DNA from: Zarea fungicola
Taxonomy: Eukaryota; Ascomycota; Sordariomycetes; Hypocreales; Cordycipitaceae
NCBI GenBank assembly: GCA_900169235.1
Contig: FWCC01000271.1
Span: 1 to 30,059 of the forward strand
Direction of reading: 5' to 3'
DNA: 30,059 bases
A program made the translations under genes and the position numbers. Within the stretch, counting starts at the first letter, position 1; every line of letters starts with the position of its first letter. Positions 10,578 to 22,532 of this stretch are shown here, in pieces. Under the pieces are notes generated by a model. It was not told the DNA's origin and ran no database searches. It saw nothing but the letters and a program-made list of their open reading frames with translations.

Positions 10578-12244
10578 CTAGCTACCAGACTCAAGTTCAT
10601 GAACATTTAAGCGCCTCCGCATTGGGTCAAAGTCAGTTCCATCTCGCACACTTCGAATTTCTGTAGAAGGCGATGATATCGTTGTCAATTTTAGTTCAAT
10701 ATCGTTTGCTATATTATCGAGATAGTTGCAAATCTTTACATTGCAACCAATGTCTTAGCATGAGAAGTATAATAACGGTTTGGTTCTTGGATGTAAGGTG
10801 AAGACTTACCGAACGTGCGTTCCAGCGGCTGCCGCCAATCTCAAACCAACCTAAATGTCCGCCAATAGATGTGGTGATCAATACGGTGTTCGGATTACAG
10901 CTGAACTCTTCATAAGGAACAGCTTCATTCAGTGCGATCTTGATTCAGGATTAGGTATCATTAGCCTAGCACAATGCTAGCAGCTCATTGAGAAGCATAC
11001 AGGGTCATCCGTTGAGTGGAATGCCACAAACGGTATTCTTATTGATAAGATAGAGTCAATAGACGCAGAGTCTCGATAGTAGGCTGTTTCGGTGGGGTAT
11101 CCCCAGCTGTGACGCCTGGGATTTGTCAGAGAATTCGTGTTTCAGTACAAAAGAAATGTGTGAATGATGGACAAACTGTATGCTATGGTCGAAATCTTGA
11201 ACGTATTTTATCTTGTTAATGAGTGGTATGACATTCTTTGCATATCTCTCGAGAGCATCCATGTTTTTATACAGGTACTTTCGAACAGCACCTTATCATT
11301 GCTGGAGTCAGTATCGATATGCCAGTTGCAAACAAACTAGCAACTTACTGCCCATCCCACGGAGGTATAATTCGCGACCAATGTACCTTGTCTTTAATAT
11401 TCTAGTTGTTATATCCAAACTGTAAGGATTGGCACAAATTACTGCGGACGTTAAGAGACAACGGCTGCCCTCCTCGCCACAGTACTTGACCACGTCAGAA
11501 AACCTTGCGTTATATAGTAAGTGGAGGAGATTTTGAACGAACATTGGTGAGAATATTTGCACCTAAGGAGAAGCCTACAGCAAAAAGTGGCCGATTCGGA
11601 AAAGTGACATTGCACCATTGTACAAGCTAAACAGTCGGTGATGTTAGATTTTATTTGTATCAGAAGCCAGAGTTTGCGAGTTCGAAGTTCTTGCTCACCT
11701 GTCGAAGGTCCCAAGTCGCTCTCGCATTGAAAAGAATGCCAGTAGTAATTTCACTGTTGGCACACCCACGAGCGTTGAGGACGCACACTTTCCAGCCCCT
11801 AGAAAGGAGTGGAGTAACTGTATGGCGAATGTATCCCTCATTCGAGCCGCCAGTTAGACCGGGAAGCACAATAACCATTGGGGTCGAATCTTCCGATGCA
11901 AGAGAATGAAGCTGGTCGTCCGAAAAATACCTAGTGCGCTTAGGCAGCGTGGCGTCCTCGTCATCAAATTTCTCTGCAACGAAGTCAACAGCAAATGAGC
12001 CTGTATAGGTAGGATGATTTGCTTCAAAGACCTTGCGACAGTAGTAGACGCAAGGGCCATAGCCCTGCAATGCTGCCCATATGGTCTGCAGGTGCCCATT
12101 GAACAGAAAAGGGTTGAGGATACAAGGCTCAATCGACTTTTTGCATATTTGCAATAGTGTCATATCATTGCCGTCATGGGTCTTTAATCGCCTTGGAACG
12201 GGCGAGTGTATAAAGCAAATACGTGCGATACCAAACCAATCCAT
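10578..12244 (-). CDS. Alpha/beta hydrolase of the EHT1/EEB1/EMB8 (YheT) family
   Basis: Predicted 426 aa from seven exons: 11699-12244, 11543-11626, 11349-11484, 11177-11291, 11001-11115, 10810-10938, 10578-10733. Exon phases all agree. Family features in order: LPGLTGGSNEGYIR (oxyanion region), LNARGCANS, the nucleophile elbow GFSLG (Ser202), YCGEEG, WGYPTETAYYRD, the acid in HSTDDP (Asp330) and the catalytic His in GGHLGWFE (His360). The Ser-Asp-His triad is therefore intact. Yeast Eht1 and Eeb1 make and hydrolyse medium-chain fatty acid ethyl esters from acyl-CoA; YMR210W is an acylglycerol lipase. In this cluster it could esterify, transfer or release the modified acyl chain (inference). 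It is divergent from the acyl-CoA synthetase, about 660 bp apart. The C-terminal 50 residues are least certain. Confidence 0.87.
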
Positions 12245-12906
12245 CTACACAAGGTGCGAAGTATCTGATGTGTGAGATAGAAAATTGTCTTCAAGTGTGA
12301 AGCTAGTGAATTTTGATCGGAGTTTGAGTGAATGGCTGCCTCTACCATCCTCGATCCCACCGATCTTATACCTCTTCACGAGTGAATGGAGCGCCGAGAA
12401 GAAATATTTAATCATCTTAGCTATAGAGGCATGACCAAAATATCGTTTTTAGGAGCCTCTAAGCAATTCCCAACCTCTCGAATATTCCATACACATCATT
12501 GCATTCCATGGCCGTACAATTCCTCTCTAGAGCTCACCGCCATTTGAATGTTTCACCCTAGAACTATGAGGTCATTTAATGTCCCTATGTTATTATATAT
12601 GAGTATAATAGAAGAATAAATAGATAATAATATTGATCTCAATAAGTGGCGTTATAGCTGCTTTTATAAGGGGGCTGTGTGCGTGTCTAATCTTAAATCA
12701 GTTGTATAAGACGTCTGCCAGTCCTCCACCACATTGAGCAGAAGAATGCCAGCACCGACAAATTACACGCTTTGGCACTAAGGAACGCTCTTTTACCAGT
12801 ATTTATCTTCTTTTCACATGCTTCAGCAGACTACAACTACATTTCATAGATGTCTGCTGGTGCAAGACTTCTTCTATAATTCGACCGCTTCATCAGCCCC
12901 AGGACG
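12245..12906. promoter_or_regulatory. Shared upstream region of alpha/beta hydrolase and acyl-CoA synthetase
   Basis: 662 bp between divergent start codons (12244 minus, 12907 plus). It includes an AT-rich block around 12590-12650 and a short inverted repeat ATGA-GG-TCAT near 12566. Pyrimidine-rich sequence precedes the synthetase start. No known binding site can be assigned. Confidence 0.5.
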
Positions 12907-15192
12907 ATGGACTACCGAGTTAGTCAACCACCCTTAGTGCCCATCCACTTACCACCATTTACCACTGCCCTACCGGACTCTGTGGACATTCCAGGAGAGT
13001 CGATCCCCCGCCGCCATCCTCGCGCAGTGAATGGGCTTATCTCGCGTCCTTCACAAGATGTAGGCACTGTATTTGACATTGTAGTGCGCAGCGCCAGGGA
13101 CTTCCCTTGCCGCATGGCCGCGGCATATCGTTCGCTGCGGAAACTGCACATAGACGATTGCATGCGAAATTCTTCAGGCAGAGACAAGCAGTACTATGAG
13201 CTTTCTCCGTACGTTTATGTCTCATATAAGGACTATAGGGATATGGTACTTGAGGCAAGTTCTGGTCTCCACAAACTGGGGATGGCCAGACATGACAAAC
13301 TTTACTTTTTCGGGACAACAAGGTATGATCCACATGCGATGACACTCTCCATCGAATACAGGAAGACTTTGCGTTGAGGAAATATGTTCGAAACGGCGAA
13401 ACAAAGTTATACAACTGACATACGAACGTTTAGCTTGCCATGGATCACTTTGTCACATGCCTGCGCAGCACAATCTATGACCATGGTCACTGCCTACGAC
13501 ACACTCGGCGAAGCGGCCGTTGAGCATTCTCTATTACAAACCAAAGCCTCAGTTATCTACACTGACCCACATCTCCTCAAAGTTATATCTAGAGTTATTC
13601 AAAAGTCCGCTGTTCACACTATAATCGTCAATGGAGATTGCATCTTTGCCTCTGGAGACGAGGAAGACGCATTTAGGCGGGATCATCCACGTATTCAAGT
13701 GGTGAATTTCCGACGAGTGCTGGAAATAGGTCGTAAGCATGTCATTGCGCCTAGTCCAGCTAGTCCAGAGGATTTGTACTGTATTATGTATACATCTGGC
13801 TCGACTGGAAAACCAAAGGGAGTCTGTATCACGCATAAAGCGTTCATCGCCAGTGGTGAGCCACAGTATCTCGGACAGCATTATAACTAAGCTAACGATA
13901 TCGTCTTGACTACAGTGGCCGGGGCGCTCGCCTGTCTTGACGAGTGCATTGGTGAGGATGACATCTTATTGTCATACCTACCCTTAGCTCACATCATGGA
14001 GCTGGTTACGGAAAATGCTGCCCTTTTCGCTGGCATTACTCTAGGCTACAGCAGCCCTCGCACTTTGACAGACATATCGGTGAGAAACTGCCGTGGCGAC
14101 CTACGAGAGTTGCGGCCTACAATAATGATAGGCGTACCACAAGTATGGGAAACGATAAGGAAGACTATCTTGTCCAGACTTCAATCAGCCAACTTTGCCC
14201 TTCGTTTCACTTTTTGGGCATGCTACACTTTCAAGGCGCTGATGGTCAAATCCGGTCTCCAATTTGGGGAGGTTTTTGATGGCGTTGTTTTCTCAAAGGT
14301 GCGTGAGGCTACGGGAGGCAGGCTACGCGTTATAATGAGTGGCGCCAGCGGCATTTCCAGTAGCACAAAGGAGTTCTTATCTTTGACGGTTGCACCAATG
14401 CTTGTCGGATATGGCCTAACTGAAACATGCGCTGCCGGGTCTCTGGGATGTCCTCTTGAGTACAGCGCCGGCTCAATAGGACCTGTGTCTGCATGTATTG
14501 AAGTAAAGCTTGTCTCTGTTCCACACCTAGGCTATTATACGGACGATGTCAATGTCGCGCAAGGAGAGATTGTGATTCGTGGCGAATCAGTCATGACCGA
14601 GTATTTTGAGGATACAGAGGCTACCAGCCAGGCGTTCACACCCGATGGCTGGTTCCGCACTGGCGATATTGGGGAATTTGACGAAGTCGGTCACTTACGG
14701 GTCATAGATCGCATCAAAAATCTTGTCAAGATGCTGGGGGGTGAGTATATTGCGCTTGACAAGGTTGAAATGAGCTACCGAATATCTCCGGCAGTTTCGA
14801 ACGTCATGGTACATGCCAACAGTATGCACAGAAGACCAATTGCGATTGTTGAGCCAAACAAAAATATCCTCCATCACAGAGCCGCAAAGCTTGGGCTGCT
14901 AGGTCATGACGTCCATAGGAATCTAGACCTCAGAAAGTCTTTCTTAGAGGATCTCAGAGAGGCCGGAAACGCATCAGGTCTGGTTTCGATGGAACTCGTT
15001 ACCGGCGTAATCCTCAGCGACATCGACTGGACAACAGAGAGTGCAAGTCTTAAGCGAACTGTGTCAAGTACTGCAAAAGGCTAATATTTGAGTCAGGGCC
15101 TCGTAACTGCCACCCATAAGTTAAAACGTCACGCCATCTACGCCAAGTTTAAAAGAGAAATCGACGAATGCTATGAGACTGAGGTGTCTTAG
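12907..15192 (+). CDS. Long-chain acyl-CoA synthetase (FAA1-like)
   Basis: Predicted 684 aa from exons 12907-13322, 13434-13855, 13916-15060 and 15121-15192. It activates a free fatty acid with ATP and CoA. AMP-binding motifs: YTSGSTGKPKG (258-268), GYGLTET (444-450) and the acyl-CoA synthetase signature beginning DGWFRTGDIG (523), followed by IDRIKNLVK and GGEYIALDKVE as in yeast Faa1. The last exon is placed because the frame read straight through stops at 15084, whereas splicing 15061-15120 out gives LKRHAIYAKFKREIDECYE, the conserved FAA C-terminus. The first intron is long for this locus (111 nt). No obvious PTS1 peroxisomal signal: the protein ends ETEVS. It probably feeds the elongases and the reductase, which use acyl-CoA (inference). 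Divergent from the alpha/beta hydrolase. Confidence 0.92.
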
Positions 15193-17463
15193 GTGGAAGG
15201 AATTGCCTAATACTGTAGCGAGAAGATACTGACTGCTGGCTGTGTTTTATGCCCAAGATTTAAACTGAACAGATTAGAAAAGTCGAGTTATAGCATAGAA
15301 TAGACAAAATGCAATATGGCTTGGGATTCTCGACGAACATTTAAAAACCATACTAATGATATCCGTTGGTTGCTTCATAGAGAGGGGACTGTGTGTCAAA
15401 ATAAGGAATGCATAACGTAGTGCTCTGTAAGGTATAGCTGGAGGACCTCTGAGAGGTCTAATAAAGTTAGTCTAATAGTTAATTCTACGAGGATAACTCC
15501 TATCTTAGAAGACGGCATCTTAATGAAATTTAACAATAGTTTGAATCTTAGCTACTTTATATAAGAATAATTGGGGTGTTTTGAGTTCATTGATATAAAA
15601 TTTATATGCTATTGTTGTCTCAATTGAAAGCTTTAAGCGTGGGTCTGGGCTCATCACTATTACGTTATGTGAGAGGCTGTTACATGTTAGCGAAAACTGC
15701 TGTTCTCCTTCGTTTAAAAAGCTTGTCCTTTCTCCTCCATAAATTTAACAACCCGGCATAAGATACATCTGGAAACCCGCTGCGTGGAAGGCGACAGCGG
15801 CACCACAAAATTTGCCACCCAAGTAGAAACGCTTGCGTATTGAGCGAATAAGGCAGCGTCCTCGGACAACTGCTGCCTTGCTTCAACATAATACTCATCG
15901 ATACACATGATGCCGGAGCTGCTATCGTCTAAAATCCAGGAAACTGGAGTCACGACTGCGTGCTAAGGTCTTCCCCAACTTTGTTGTGTATAAAACGGCC
16001 AACTCAAGACCCGAGGCTGAATAAACCAACAAAGTTGCCGCCGCAATAACCTTCGCAGGTAAAGAAAGCTGCCCATTTCTAACGCGTGAAATGCTGATAG
16101 CTAATCATCCAAGCCTAGAGAATCATTCATGTCATTGCCTCATAATCCCACGAGACATCGTACATGTGCATCCAATTAGAGTAATCGTTGTCTATACCTG
16201 AGTCTATGTTTACGTAGAATAATCATATCAATAGTTGTGATCATAATAATCATAAGTTGCAAACACCATCCCAAACATCCTGTGAATTGGGGTCGGTGTA
16301 ACCGCCCGAAAAGTGTCGGCCAGGGTTCCACAGGCCTCCTCCACTATCATAGGCTCTGCACCATTATTTCAGTCCCGTATTATGCAGGTACTCTCGGGGC
16401 GCACCATTACTTCGTGCTTACCGCTATGTATTGTGTATAGAAACTACTTTTGACGGCATGTAGGCAACATTTGATCAGTTGCCTTACCACTTGCGTCACA
16501 ATTAATGATTATACATGGCTGGCAATGCCGCAAAAATCACGGGGCAGGACGGCCAGCGCAACAGTAGGCACTGAGCATGGAGAGCAAGCAAACTAAATGT
16601 TGATCAAAGCAGATGCTTAACTCGGAAGAAGCTACCATTACAGCAGGATGCCATAACTTGATGCAAGCACCCTTTGATTATAGGGCAACGAGGATCCTTG
16701 CAAGGTCACAGAAACTAGGCCCGGACCGTTCCGAGCCTCTGTCCCCATATCTCGTCCACTTTAATCCAGACATTAGACAGCACAGCAACCATGCTATAAT
16801 GCAGGGGTGGATAGGGCTGGCTACGCCCTCACCGCCCCTGGTGACGAATGTTACGTTTGACTGGTGATCCAGCAAGAGATTCCAAATCCGGTACCCACTA
16901 GTGTGCTCTCAGTGCGTCGGAAGACGAAAGTACACGTACCTAGTCAGTCTTCTTTCTGCCCCGATGTCGTCATTTTCACCGCTTGCGTACTAAGTAGAAG
17001 GCACCTGTGATGTGGCGCAACAGCCCTTGAACAACATACAGAAACCTTTCCAGCGTATGGCGACAGTGATAGTGCTGTAGTTGGCTTATTAGTTGGCAGC
17101 GCTACTGCATGGTTAGCTCTGTATACTCCCCACTCTTGCCGGCTATTGCGAGGGAACAAATCATTTACCAGGATGTCATAGCACCTAAAGTGCCCCCTGC
17201 TTCGGCCTGTCTGCTTCTAGAACATACTGCTCAGAATGTTGCAAACGATGAAGAATTGACCACTAATCGATAGCTTTGTTTGGAACCGAAACAGTGACAT
17301 ATGCTCCATCTCTGATCTCAATATCCTGCCCATCATCGACAGTTTGGTGGCAGATCGGTAATGAGCCTCCATTTCTAATGCTTAAATATTGGCACATGCC
17401 ATGCAACGCAGTTCCGCGGTAAATAATTGTCCCTAAATCTGTCATAATATATCATAATCTGCA
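15193..17463. other. 2.3-kb AT-rich region without a convincing gene
   Basis: Gene-poor sequence between the acyl-CoA synthetase and the Myb gene. Overlapping minus-strand frames at 15680-15953 and short frames at 16237-16867 and 17263-17445 show no domain I recognise and no clear exon linkage. The part 15400-15650 is TA-rich, as in RIP-mutated DNA. It may contain a decayed gene or repeat, and the Myb promoter near 17400. Confidence 0.45.
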
Positions 17464-18289
17464 ATGGAATATCGGGTTGATGCCTCATCAGCAAATGCTA
17501 GTAATGGCCGTGTTCTCTCCCATTTTCGCCATGGCACCAAGAACCTCCCGGGATGGCCTCCCTTCATCACTAATGACGAGTATAAAGGGGAGCAGCAACA
17601 GCATGGGCTGCGAGACAACACTCCGTCATTTTTGGAAGATCTCGACATTGACTTGGACTTTTCGAAGGAGCTCGTTGGCTATGATACACCAGGATTGGCC
17701 AATTCTAGTTGTATTTGCGATACACATCTCTCTCACTGTTATACACTGCCGCAAGATGCCTCAAAGCCGTCCATGACGTCGTACCATTATAATGAAAATA
17801 ACTTCGATCTGACTTTAAGTCTGGATCTGGACAAGCCTGCCATCTGGGGTGGGACGAGTGCTACGGCCACCCCCTTCGAGACTTGCTCCAATCTGGAGCT
17901 CATAAGCAAACGAGCCCGTGCGAAATTCACTCAGAGGGAGGACGACACCATAATCAACCTACGAAGGAATGGCAAAACTTGGAAAGAAATTGCCGAAGAA
18001 CTGCCAGGGAGATCGCCTGGTGCACTGCAAGTGCGGTATAGCACGAAGCTACGATGGAAATCAGTAGACTGGACTGCACATCTTGTAAGCTTGTTCCTTT
18101 TACTTTTGGTTTCCCTTAGCAGAAAAGAAAAAGTAATTATTAACTAACTATGAATAGGATCAACAAATCGAGGAAGCACTACTAAAATACGAGCAAGAAC
18201 GGTGGATATTTGTTGCCTCGTACGTTGGTTGCGATATTAGCCCAGAAGCTTGCCGAGAGCGTGCTTTCAACAAGTTCAAACTACTCTAA
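17464..18289 (+). CDS. Myb/SANT-like DNA-binding protein, candidate cluster regulator
   Basis: Predicted 250 aa from exons 17464-18084 and 18158-18289; the intron has GTAAGC, a perfect CTAAC branch site and ATAG. Residues 154-196 form a Myb/SANT repeat (KFTQREDDTIINLRRNG...WKEIAEELPGRS) with the typical acidic start, spaced bulky residues and a recognition-helix-like GALQVRY. A second, weaker helix-turn-helix repeat follows the intron at about 208-247. The N-terminal half is polar, with an acidic patch (LEDLDIDLDFSKE, 58-70) that could serve as an activation region. Small two-repeat Myb proteins of this kind occur in fungi as transcription factors. Its position inside the lipid cluster suggests pathway-specific control, which is inference. 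It converges on the lipocalin-like gene. Confidence 0.82.
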
Positions 18290-18752
18290 GTTGGTTTATA
18301 GTCATTAACGTGTTCAAAATGAATATCAACAATTTTATTATACTCAAAGCACTTTTAGGTCTCGCCAGTAATGCAATAAGATGCTAGGGATAGGAAAAAC
18401 TAGAGTTCGTAGAGGGAAACCTGTCTTGCTACCGCTCCTGCTACATGTGGCGGCAGCTACTTTTAGCCGCCCGCCAGCCATAAATAGCAGTGCTCTATCA
18501 TAACTAGACTAGACAATCATCTTACTACTCTTGCTGCCTATAAGGATAATGAGAAATGCAGTTTTCACGAACCTGCCGGCTATTTTATCAGTTAATGGCA
18601 GCGGCTTATTATTCCTAACAAGCTCCCGGTCAGAGTTAACAATCCACAACTCATAGCCAGAGGGCATCTGTGCTATAAATGTATTATTATGACACAGAGG
18701 AGGCTGAGGCGGCTCGGGGGAGACCTTAGAATTCCAAACTAAAAGATTACCA
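18290..18752. other. Convergent 3' spacer, no gene seen
   Basis: 460 bp between the ends of the Myb gene and the lipocalin-like gene. A minus frame at 18509-18796 overlaps the lipocalin end in another frame and shows no domain, so I do not call it. Confidence 0.5.
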
Positions 18753-19374
18753 TCAAGACATATAGTCATAGACAAGGCGAAGATATACATGTTCATATTC
18801 CCCCTTGATCATCACGTTACGGCAGTATCTTGGATGCCCATTTACGGTCTGGAAGCCCCAGACCTGAGTAGAAGTCCACCTGTTCTTTAAGCTCACAGAG
18901 TAGCTCATTATTAAACTTTGTCTCCCTCCGCCCGTTATCCAACCCCTTTTTAGAATCTCATCCTGAATATCAGCTGGACTGACAAATTGGCTTCGGTCGG
19001 TTACGGTGCCGAACACCCAATCCGTATGCTCTCGAACGTATCCGTCGAGGCAGCGGCTCTCCTGCGTTCCAGCTAGCTTATGAGCAGATTGTTTGATATC
19101 AATATGTGAGAAAATTTCATTTGACTGGTTTGGAAGTGAAGAACGAGCTTCGTATTGGGTAATGTCTAGCTGCACTGCGGCGAGGCTAAGTGCTTTGCGT
19201 AGGAGGAAGGGAACCCCTTGTAATCGGAGGGCAGGTTCGATTGGATCAGAGAGGGAGTGGTTCTAAATTGTCAATTAGTTTGAAATATCCTGGATTAAAG
19301 ATCAATCATCTTTAACTTACTAAAATCCACTTTCCATTCAGATCGTGAATAGTTTTGTCCGTGGGGCAAGCCAT
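18753..19374 (-). CDS. Fungal lipocalin-like protein (possible pericyclase-type family)
   Basis: Predicted 187 aa from exons 19321-19374 and 18753-19262, with a 58-nt intron (GTAAGT...TTTAG). The start MACPTDKTIHDLNGKWIL is followed by SLSDPIEPALRLQGVPFLLRKA, HIDIKQ, REHTDWVFGTV, WTSTQVWGFQ and RLVYDYMS. This matches a widespread family of small single-domain ascomycete proteins with a lipocalin-like (calycin) beta-barrel, without a signal peptide. From memory, the family includes pericyclase-type enzymes such as PydY of pyrrocidine biosynthesis; that link needs a search. In a lipid cluster it could bind a hydrophobic intermediate or catalyse cyclisation of a polyene (inference). It converges on the Myb gene. 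Confidence 0.75.
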
Positions 19375-21532
19375 TAGGTGGAATGCTTTGGGAAACTGCC
19401 TAGGAGAATCCCAACTGATTGCTTATTGAGAAGCTTTCAGAAAAGGCGGCAATTTTGTTGAATTTTGAACTGGTATTAAGGGGAGTATATGAACATTGCA
19501 GCTAGACGGCAAGAAACATATGTAAAAAGAAAGCATACATCACATTGTAAGACAGTAAAAAAAATTGTTCTAGACCGCTATGCTTTTATGAGACTTTTAA
19601 AACTATGTCTTAGACGAAAGTTTTGTACTTATTATCCCTAGCTTGCTTAGATAAAACTTACAGATCTCACATGAATCATGAAACTTAAAAGAATTATAAG
19701 AGTCATAATAATTTTATTAGCCCTGCTGTCTAAGCGAAGCATATTTATATTTGAACGCTTAATAAATTATGACTACTGACGGCCACCCCGTGAGAACAAG
19801 CCTGTCATGGCAAACCCTTCTGGGTAAAACGGTTAATAACGACCACGGGATGATTTAATTGTAAAAAGAGTTATGCCTTAACGCAAGGCACCCCCACATC
19901 TGACCACCCTTCAACAACAGAAATAGCCATTTCTATTACTGGACAAAAGCTATTCAGTTATACTTCAAGTTTATTAATTCTACAACTAAAGAAATTAGCT
20001 CTATAGTCTTTTTTTAGGCCTAAGGTTTCTTGAAAAAATCTAATACCTGTCTAAAGGTAAACCATTCATAGCACCCTTGTTATCATTCCCAACACAAGGT
20101 GTTAAAGCTTCATCTATTCCTCAGGACTAAACCAACGCGAATGTACCCCTTTTTGTGTAATAGCAAAATTCTCTTGTGCAACCTCTCCGATGGTCTCTAT
20201 AACGTCAATGATAATTCTGGCGCATCTTGCTATCGTGGCACCGCACTGATCTGTTCGCTGATTCGTTTTAGGGGATAAAAAATTGAGCCGACAAGAAGTT
20301 TTCAGTTTCTTGGAGCTTAATGCCATGCAATCCAGACTAACATCTCAATTTTGATGCTTGTGCAGCTTGATCAATAACAAGTCTGATGTCGTTTGTACCC
20401 ATTTCCTTCGGGGTTCCGTATATGAGGGCACTTAAGCACTTCTTTAGGATCCGCTACCAAGCTGCAAAGGGACTGAGCCTGGAGCTATTAAACTTGAAAA
20501 GTCTTTCTTTCCCCAGCGACGGGGCTCATTCGTGTTCCCTGCCAATGATACATTAACAAGCCGAAAAGAAACCCACAAGTCCAACTACAAATTTAGCAGC
20601 AGACGTTCTAAAGCGAGTAAGCATCTGTGCATTAACCATATTAAGTAGCGCAAGGTAGTTTTTTTTAAATACAGTAGCTTGACGGTGTGCCAGCGAGTCA
20701 GCACATGACAGCGGTTCTCATGGAGCGACGTCAAGCTTGCTCCGTAGGATCCTGGTAAGTAATAGTTTCCGCAAACAATAAACTGAATCTATTCGATCTG
20801 CCATAAAAGAAGTGGATACTTAGCCCTCTTTCATCGCTGGCAGGCTGTGTTGCAGCGGCTAATTGGTGCCTCCGGCTCACATTCCCGGGCGGATTCATGT
20901 CTTACCTTGCGCATAGCTCCTTTTTCTGTGAAAAACTTGCTTTTCCCTTACACTGTCTATTGATAATAATTGGACCTCGACAAAAGTAATGACTCAAATA
21001 CCGACAAATTTCGGTGCGGGCCGTGTTTCAGTCTTTGTTATGAGATTATTCATTTCAGGGTGGGAAAAGAAAATGATGTTAAAATGCCAAATTATAGCCG
21101 AGGTTTGGATTGTGACCTAGTATTCCAGACATCGGAGCTTTGAGATCTGTCTTGAATGCGGTCAGGGTGGCAGCAGGACCTGGTGAGATTTCACAGTTCA
21201 TGCCTCTCTCCCCTGTGATGAAATGCCTGAATCGTCTTGTCTGTTCCACTACAATTACTATCTCCTTAATTACCAAGTAACTAGAAAATAATAGTTGGTG
21301 TGCTGCATAATCGTTTCGTAGCATTAACATACATACGCTTGATTCCCTTATCAATGATACCGAAAACAGTTTGTTACCAAAAAACCACTAAAGACTCTTT
21401 GAGGCATCCTACAATTGATACAGCGCCGAAGTGGAACTGCAATAAAAGCTTATACTTTTGTTTAGTTGTATAACCCTAATTAAATAGTTCTTTGTTAACG
21501 TAACTGCTAGAGCACTGCTATACATATCATCA
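19375..21532. other. 2.1-kb AT-rich region without a convincing gene
   Basis: Upstream of the lipocalin-like gene and beyond the 3' end of the TLC gene. Only short frames (20114-20326 and 21079-21354, both minus) without recognised domains. TA-rich stretches at 19540-19760 resemble RIP-decayed repeat DNA. The promoter of the lipocalin-like gene must lie just above 19375. Confidence 0.45.
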
Positions 21533-22532
21533 TTATTTTCTTTCTGTTCTGTTGTTAGCGCATACATCTAATCGCCCGATTGCAGACGTACCTTTGATAA
21601 TCCGGTTGGAGACTCTGAACCGTTTGCGTATTGCATGGATCATCAGGATAAGCCAGTATACATTCAAGCTATGGAGAACTAAGCTTGCAATGGTGCAAAC
21701 AACCGCAAGCCATGTAGGGACAGCTGGCTCGCTAAGCGAAGACGGTGAATTCTTTGGCAGTAATAGAGATTGAGGCCCGTGAGAAGACCATACATCGCTA
21801 AGTATTTTGGTGGACTGATAAGTACCATAGAGCAGTCGAGAGGTGACAAAGCTAAAAAGAAGAAGAAGGCCGTTGATACGCTGAGCAGCAGTACCTGTCA
21901 TATTCACTTTGTCCATAAACCAGTGAATATTTAAGAAGGGAGTCGACAATTCCCACAAGAGAAACACAGGGCCATAATACATGGCAAATGGTCGCTAGCG
22001 GGACACGTAAGCATTAGCATGTTGAAAGTGACGGGGCAAGGAGGTCACATACAAACCCGAGTGAGTATACTAATAAGACTGCGGATGCGTGCATTAGATT
22101 CGGAATACCAAATGCATCTATGTTAAATGCAGTAACAATTAAGTCCCAGACAAAGTAGCCGGTTGCAATAGCTTGTACCAGGCCTGCCGCCCCGAAATAG
22201 CCCCATAGGCGCTGTTCACGGCTTATATACCTTCGCCCGTCATCCGCCATTACTACCCATAGAGAAAGGACGCAAATTATAGAGCTGTGAAGAAGTGAAA
22301 CAACATGTGCATCCCAATTAAGCCGTCCCTTTTTCGGTAATCGTTTGTAGTACCTTCCAGCCACCAAGGGGGATATTGTCGGCGATATTACGCTATAAAC
22401 AAACCAGCAGAATGATGTCGATAACATTATTTCATGTATATGTAGTGCCATTGCTGGAAGGTTTATTGCCGTGCAGTAGGGCTTGGTGGCCCGGATCAAC
22501 CATTCGGGCGGCAGGGTGACGGGGTCTTTCAT
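21533..22532 (-). CDS. TLC-domain multi-span membrane protein
   Basis: Predicted 313 aa from exons 22053-22532 and 21533-21994, with a 58-nt intron (GTATGT...GCTAG). The start MKDPVTLPPEWL and the stretches RLNWDAHVVSLLHSS, QAIATGYFVWDLIVTAFN, FGIPNLMHA and ELSTPFLNIHWFMDKVNMTG are typical of the fungal TLC (TRAM-LAG1-CLN8) family, with several hydrophobic helices. TLC proteins include ceramide synthases and lipid-handling proteins of the ER; this one belongs to the TLCD/TMEM56-like group, whose biochemical role is unclear. The C-terminus is uncertain: a GTACGT donor at about 21590 and a GCTAAC branch site could define one more intron, replacing the last 18 residues or so. Divergent from elongase 2 by about 1.1 kb. 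A role in membrane remodelling for the product is inference. Confidence 0.85.

Noticed and set aside
13916..15084. Acyl-CoA synthetase ending at the stop at 15084
   Set aside because: Splicing 15061-15120 restores the conserved FAA C-terminus and is in phase, so the stop at 15084 is intronic.
15680..15953. Overlapping minus-strand frames of 72 and 79 codons
   Set aside because: They look faintly protein-like but neither frame gives a known domain or a spliceable neighbour; at most a gene relic.
17263..17445. 60-codon minus-strand frame upstream of the Myb gene
   Set aside because: It begins with ATG 19 bp from the Myb start and reads like a possible small protein, but no family or further exons were found.
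18509..18796. 95-codon minus-strand frame
   Set aside because: It overlaps the end of the lipocalin-like gene in another frame; the lipocalin stop at 18753 matches the family's usual end.
20114..20326. 70-codon minus-strand frame, possible transposase scrap
   Set aside because: No catalytic motif or terminal repeats around it; too short to assign.
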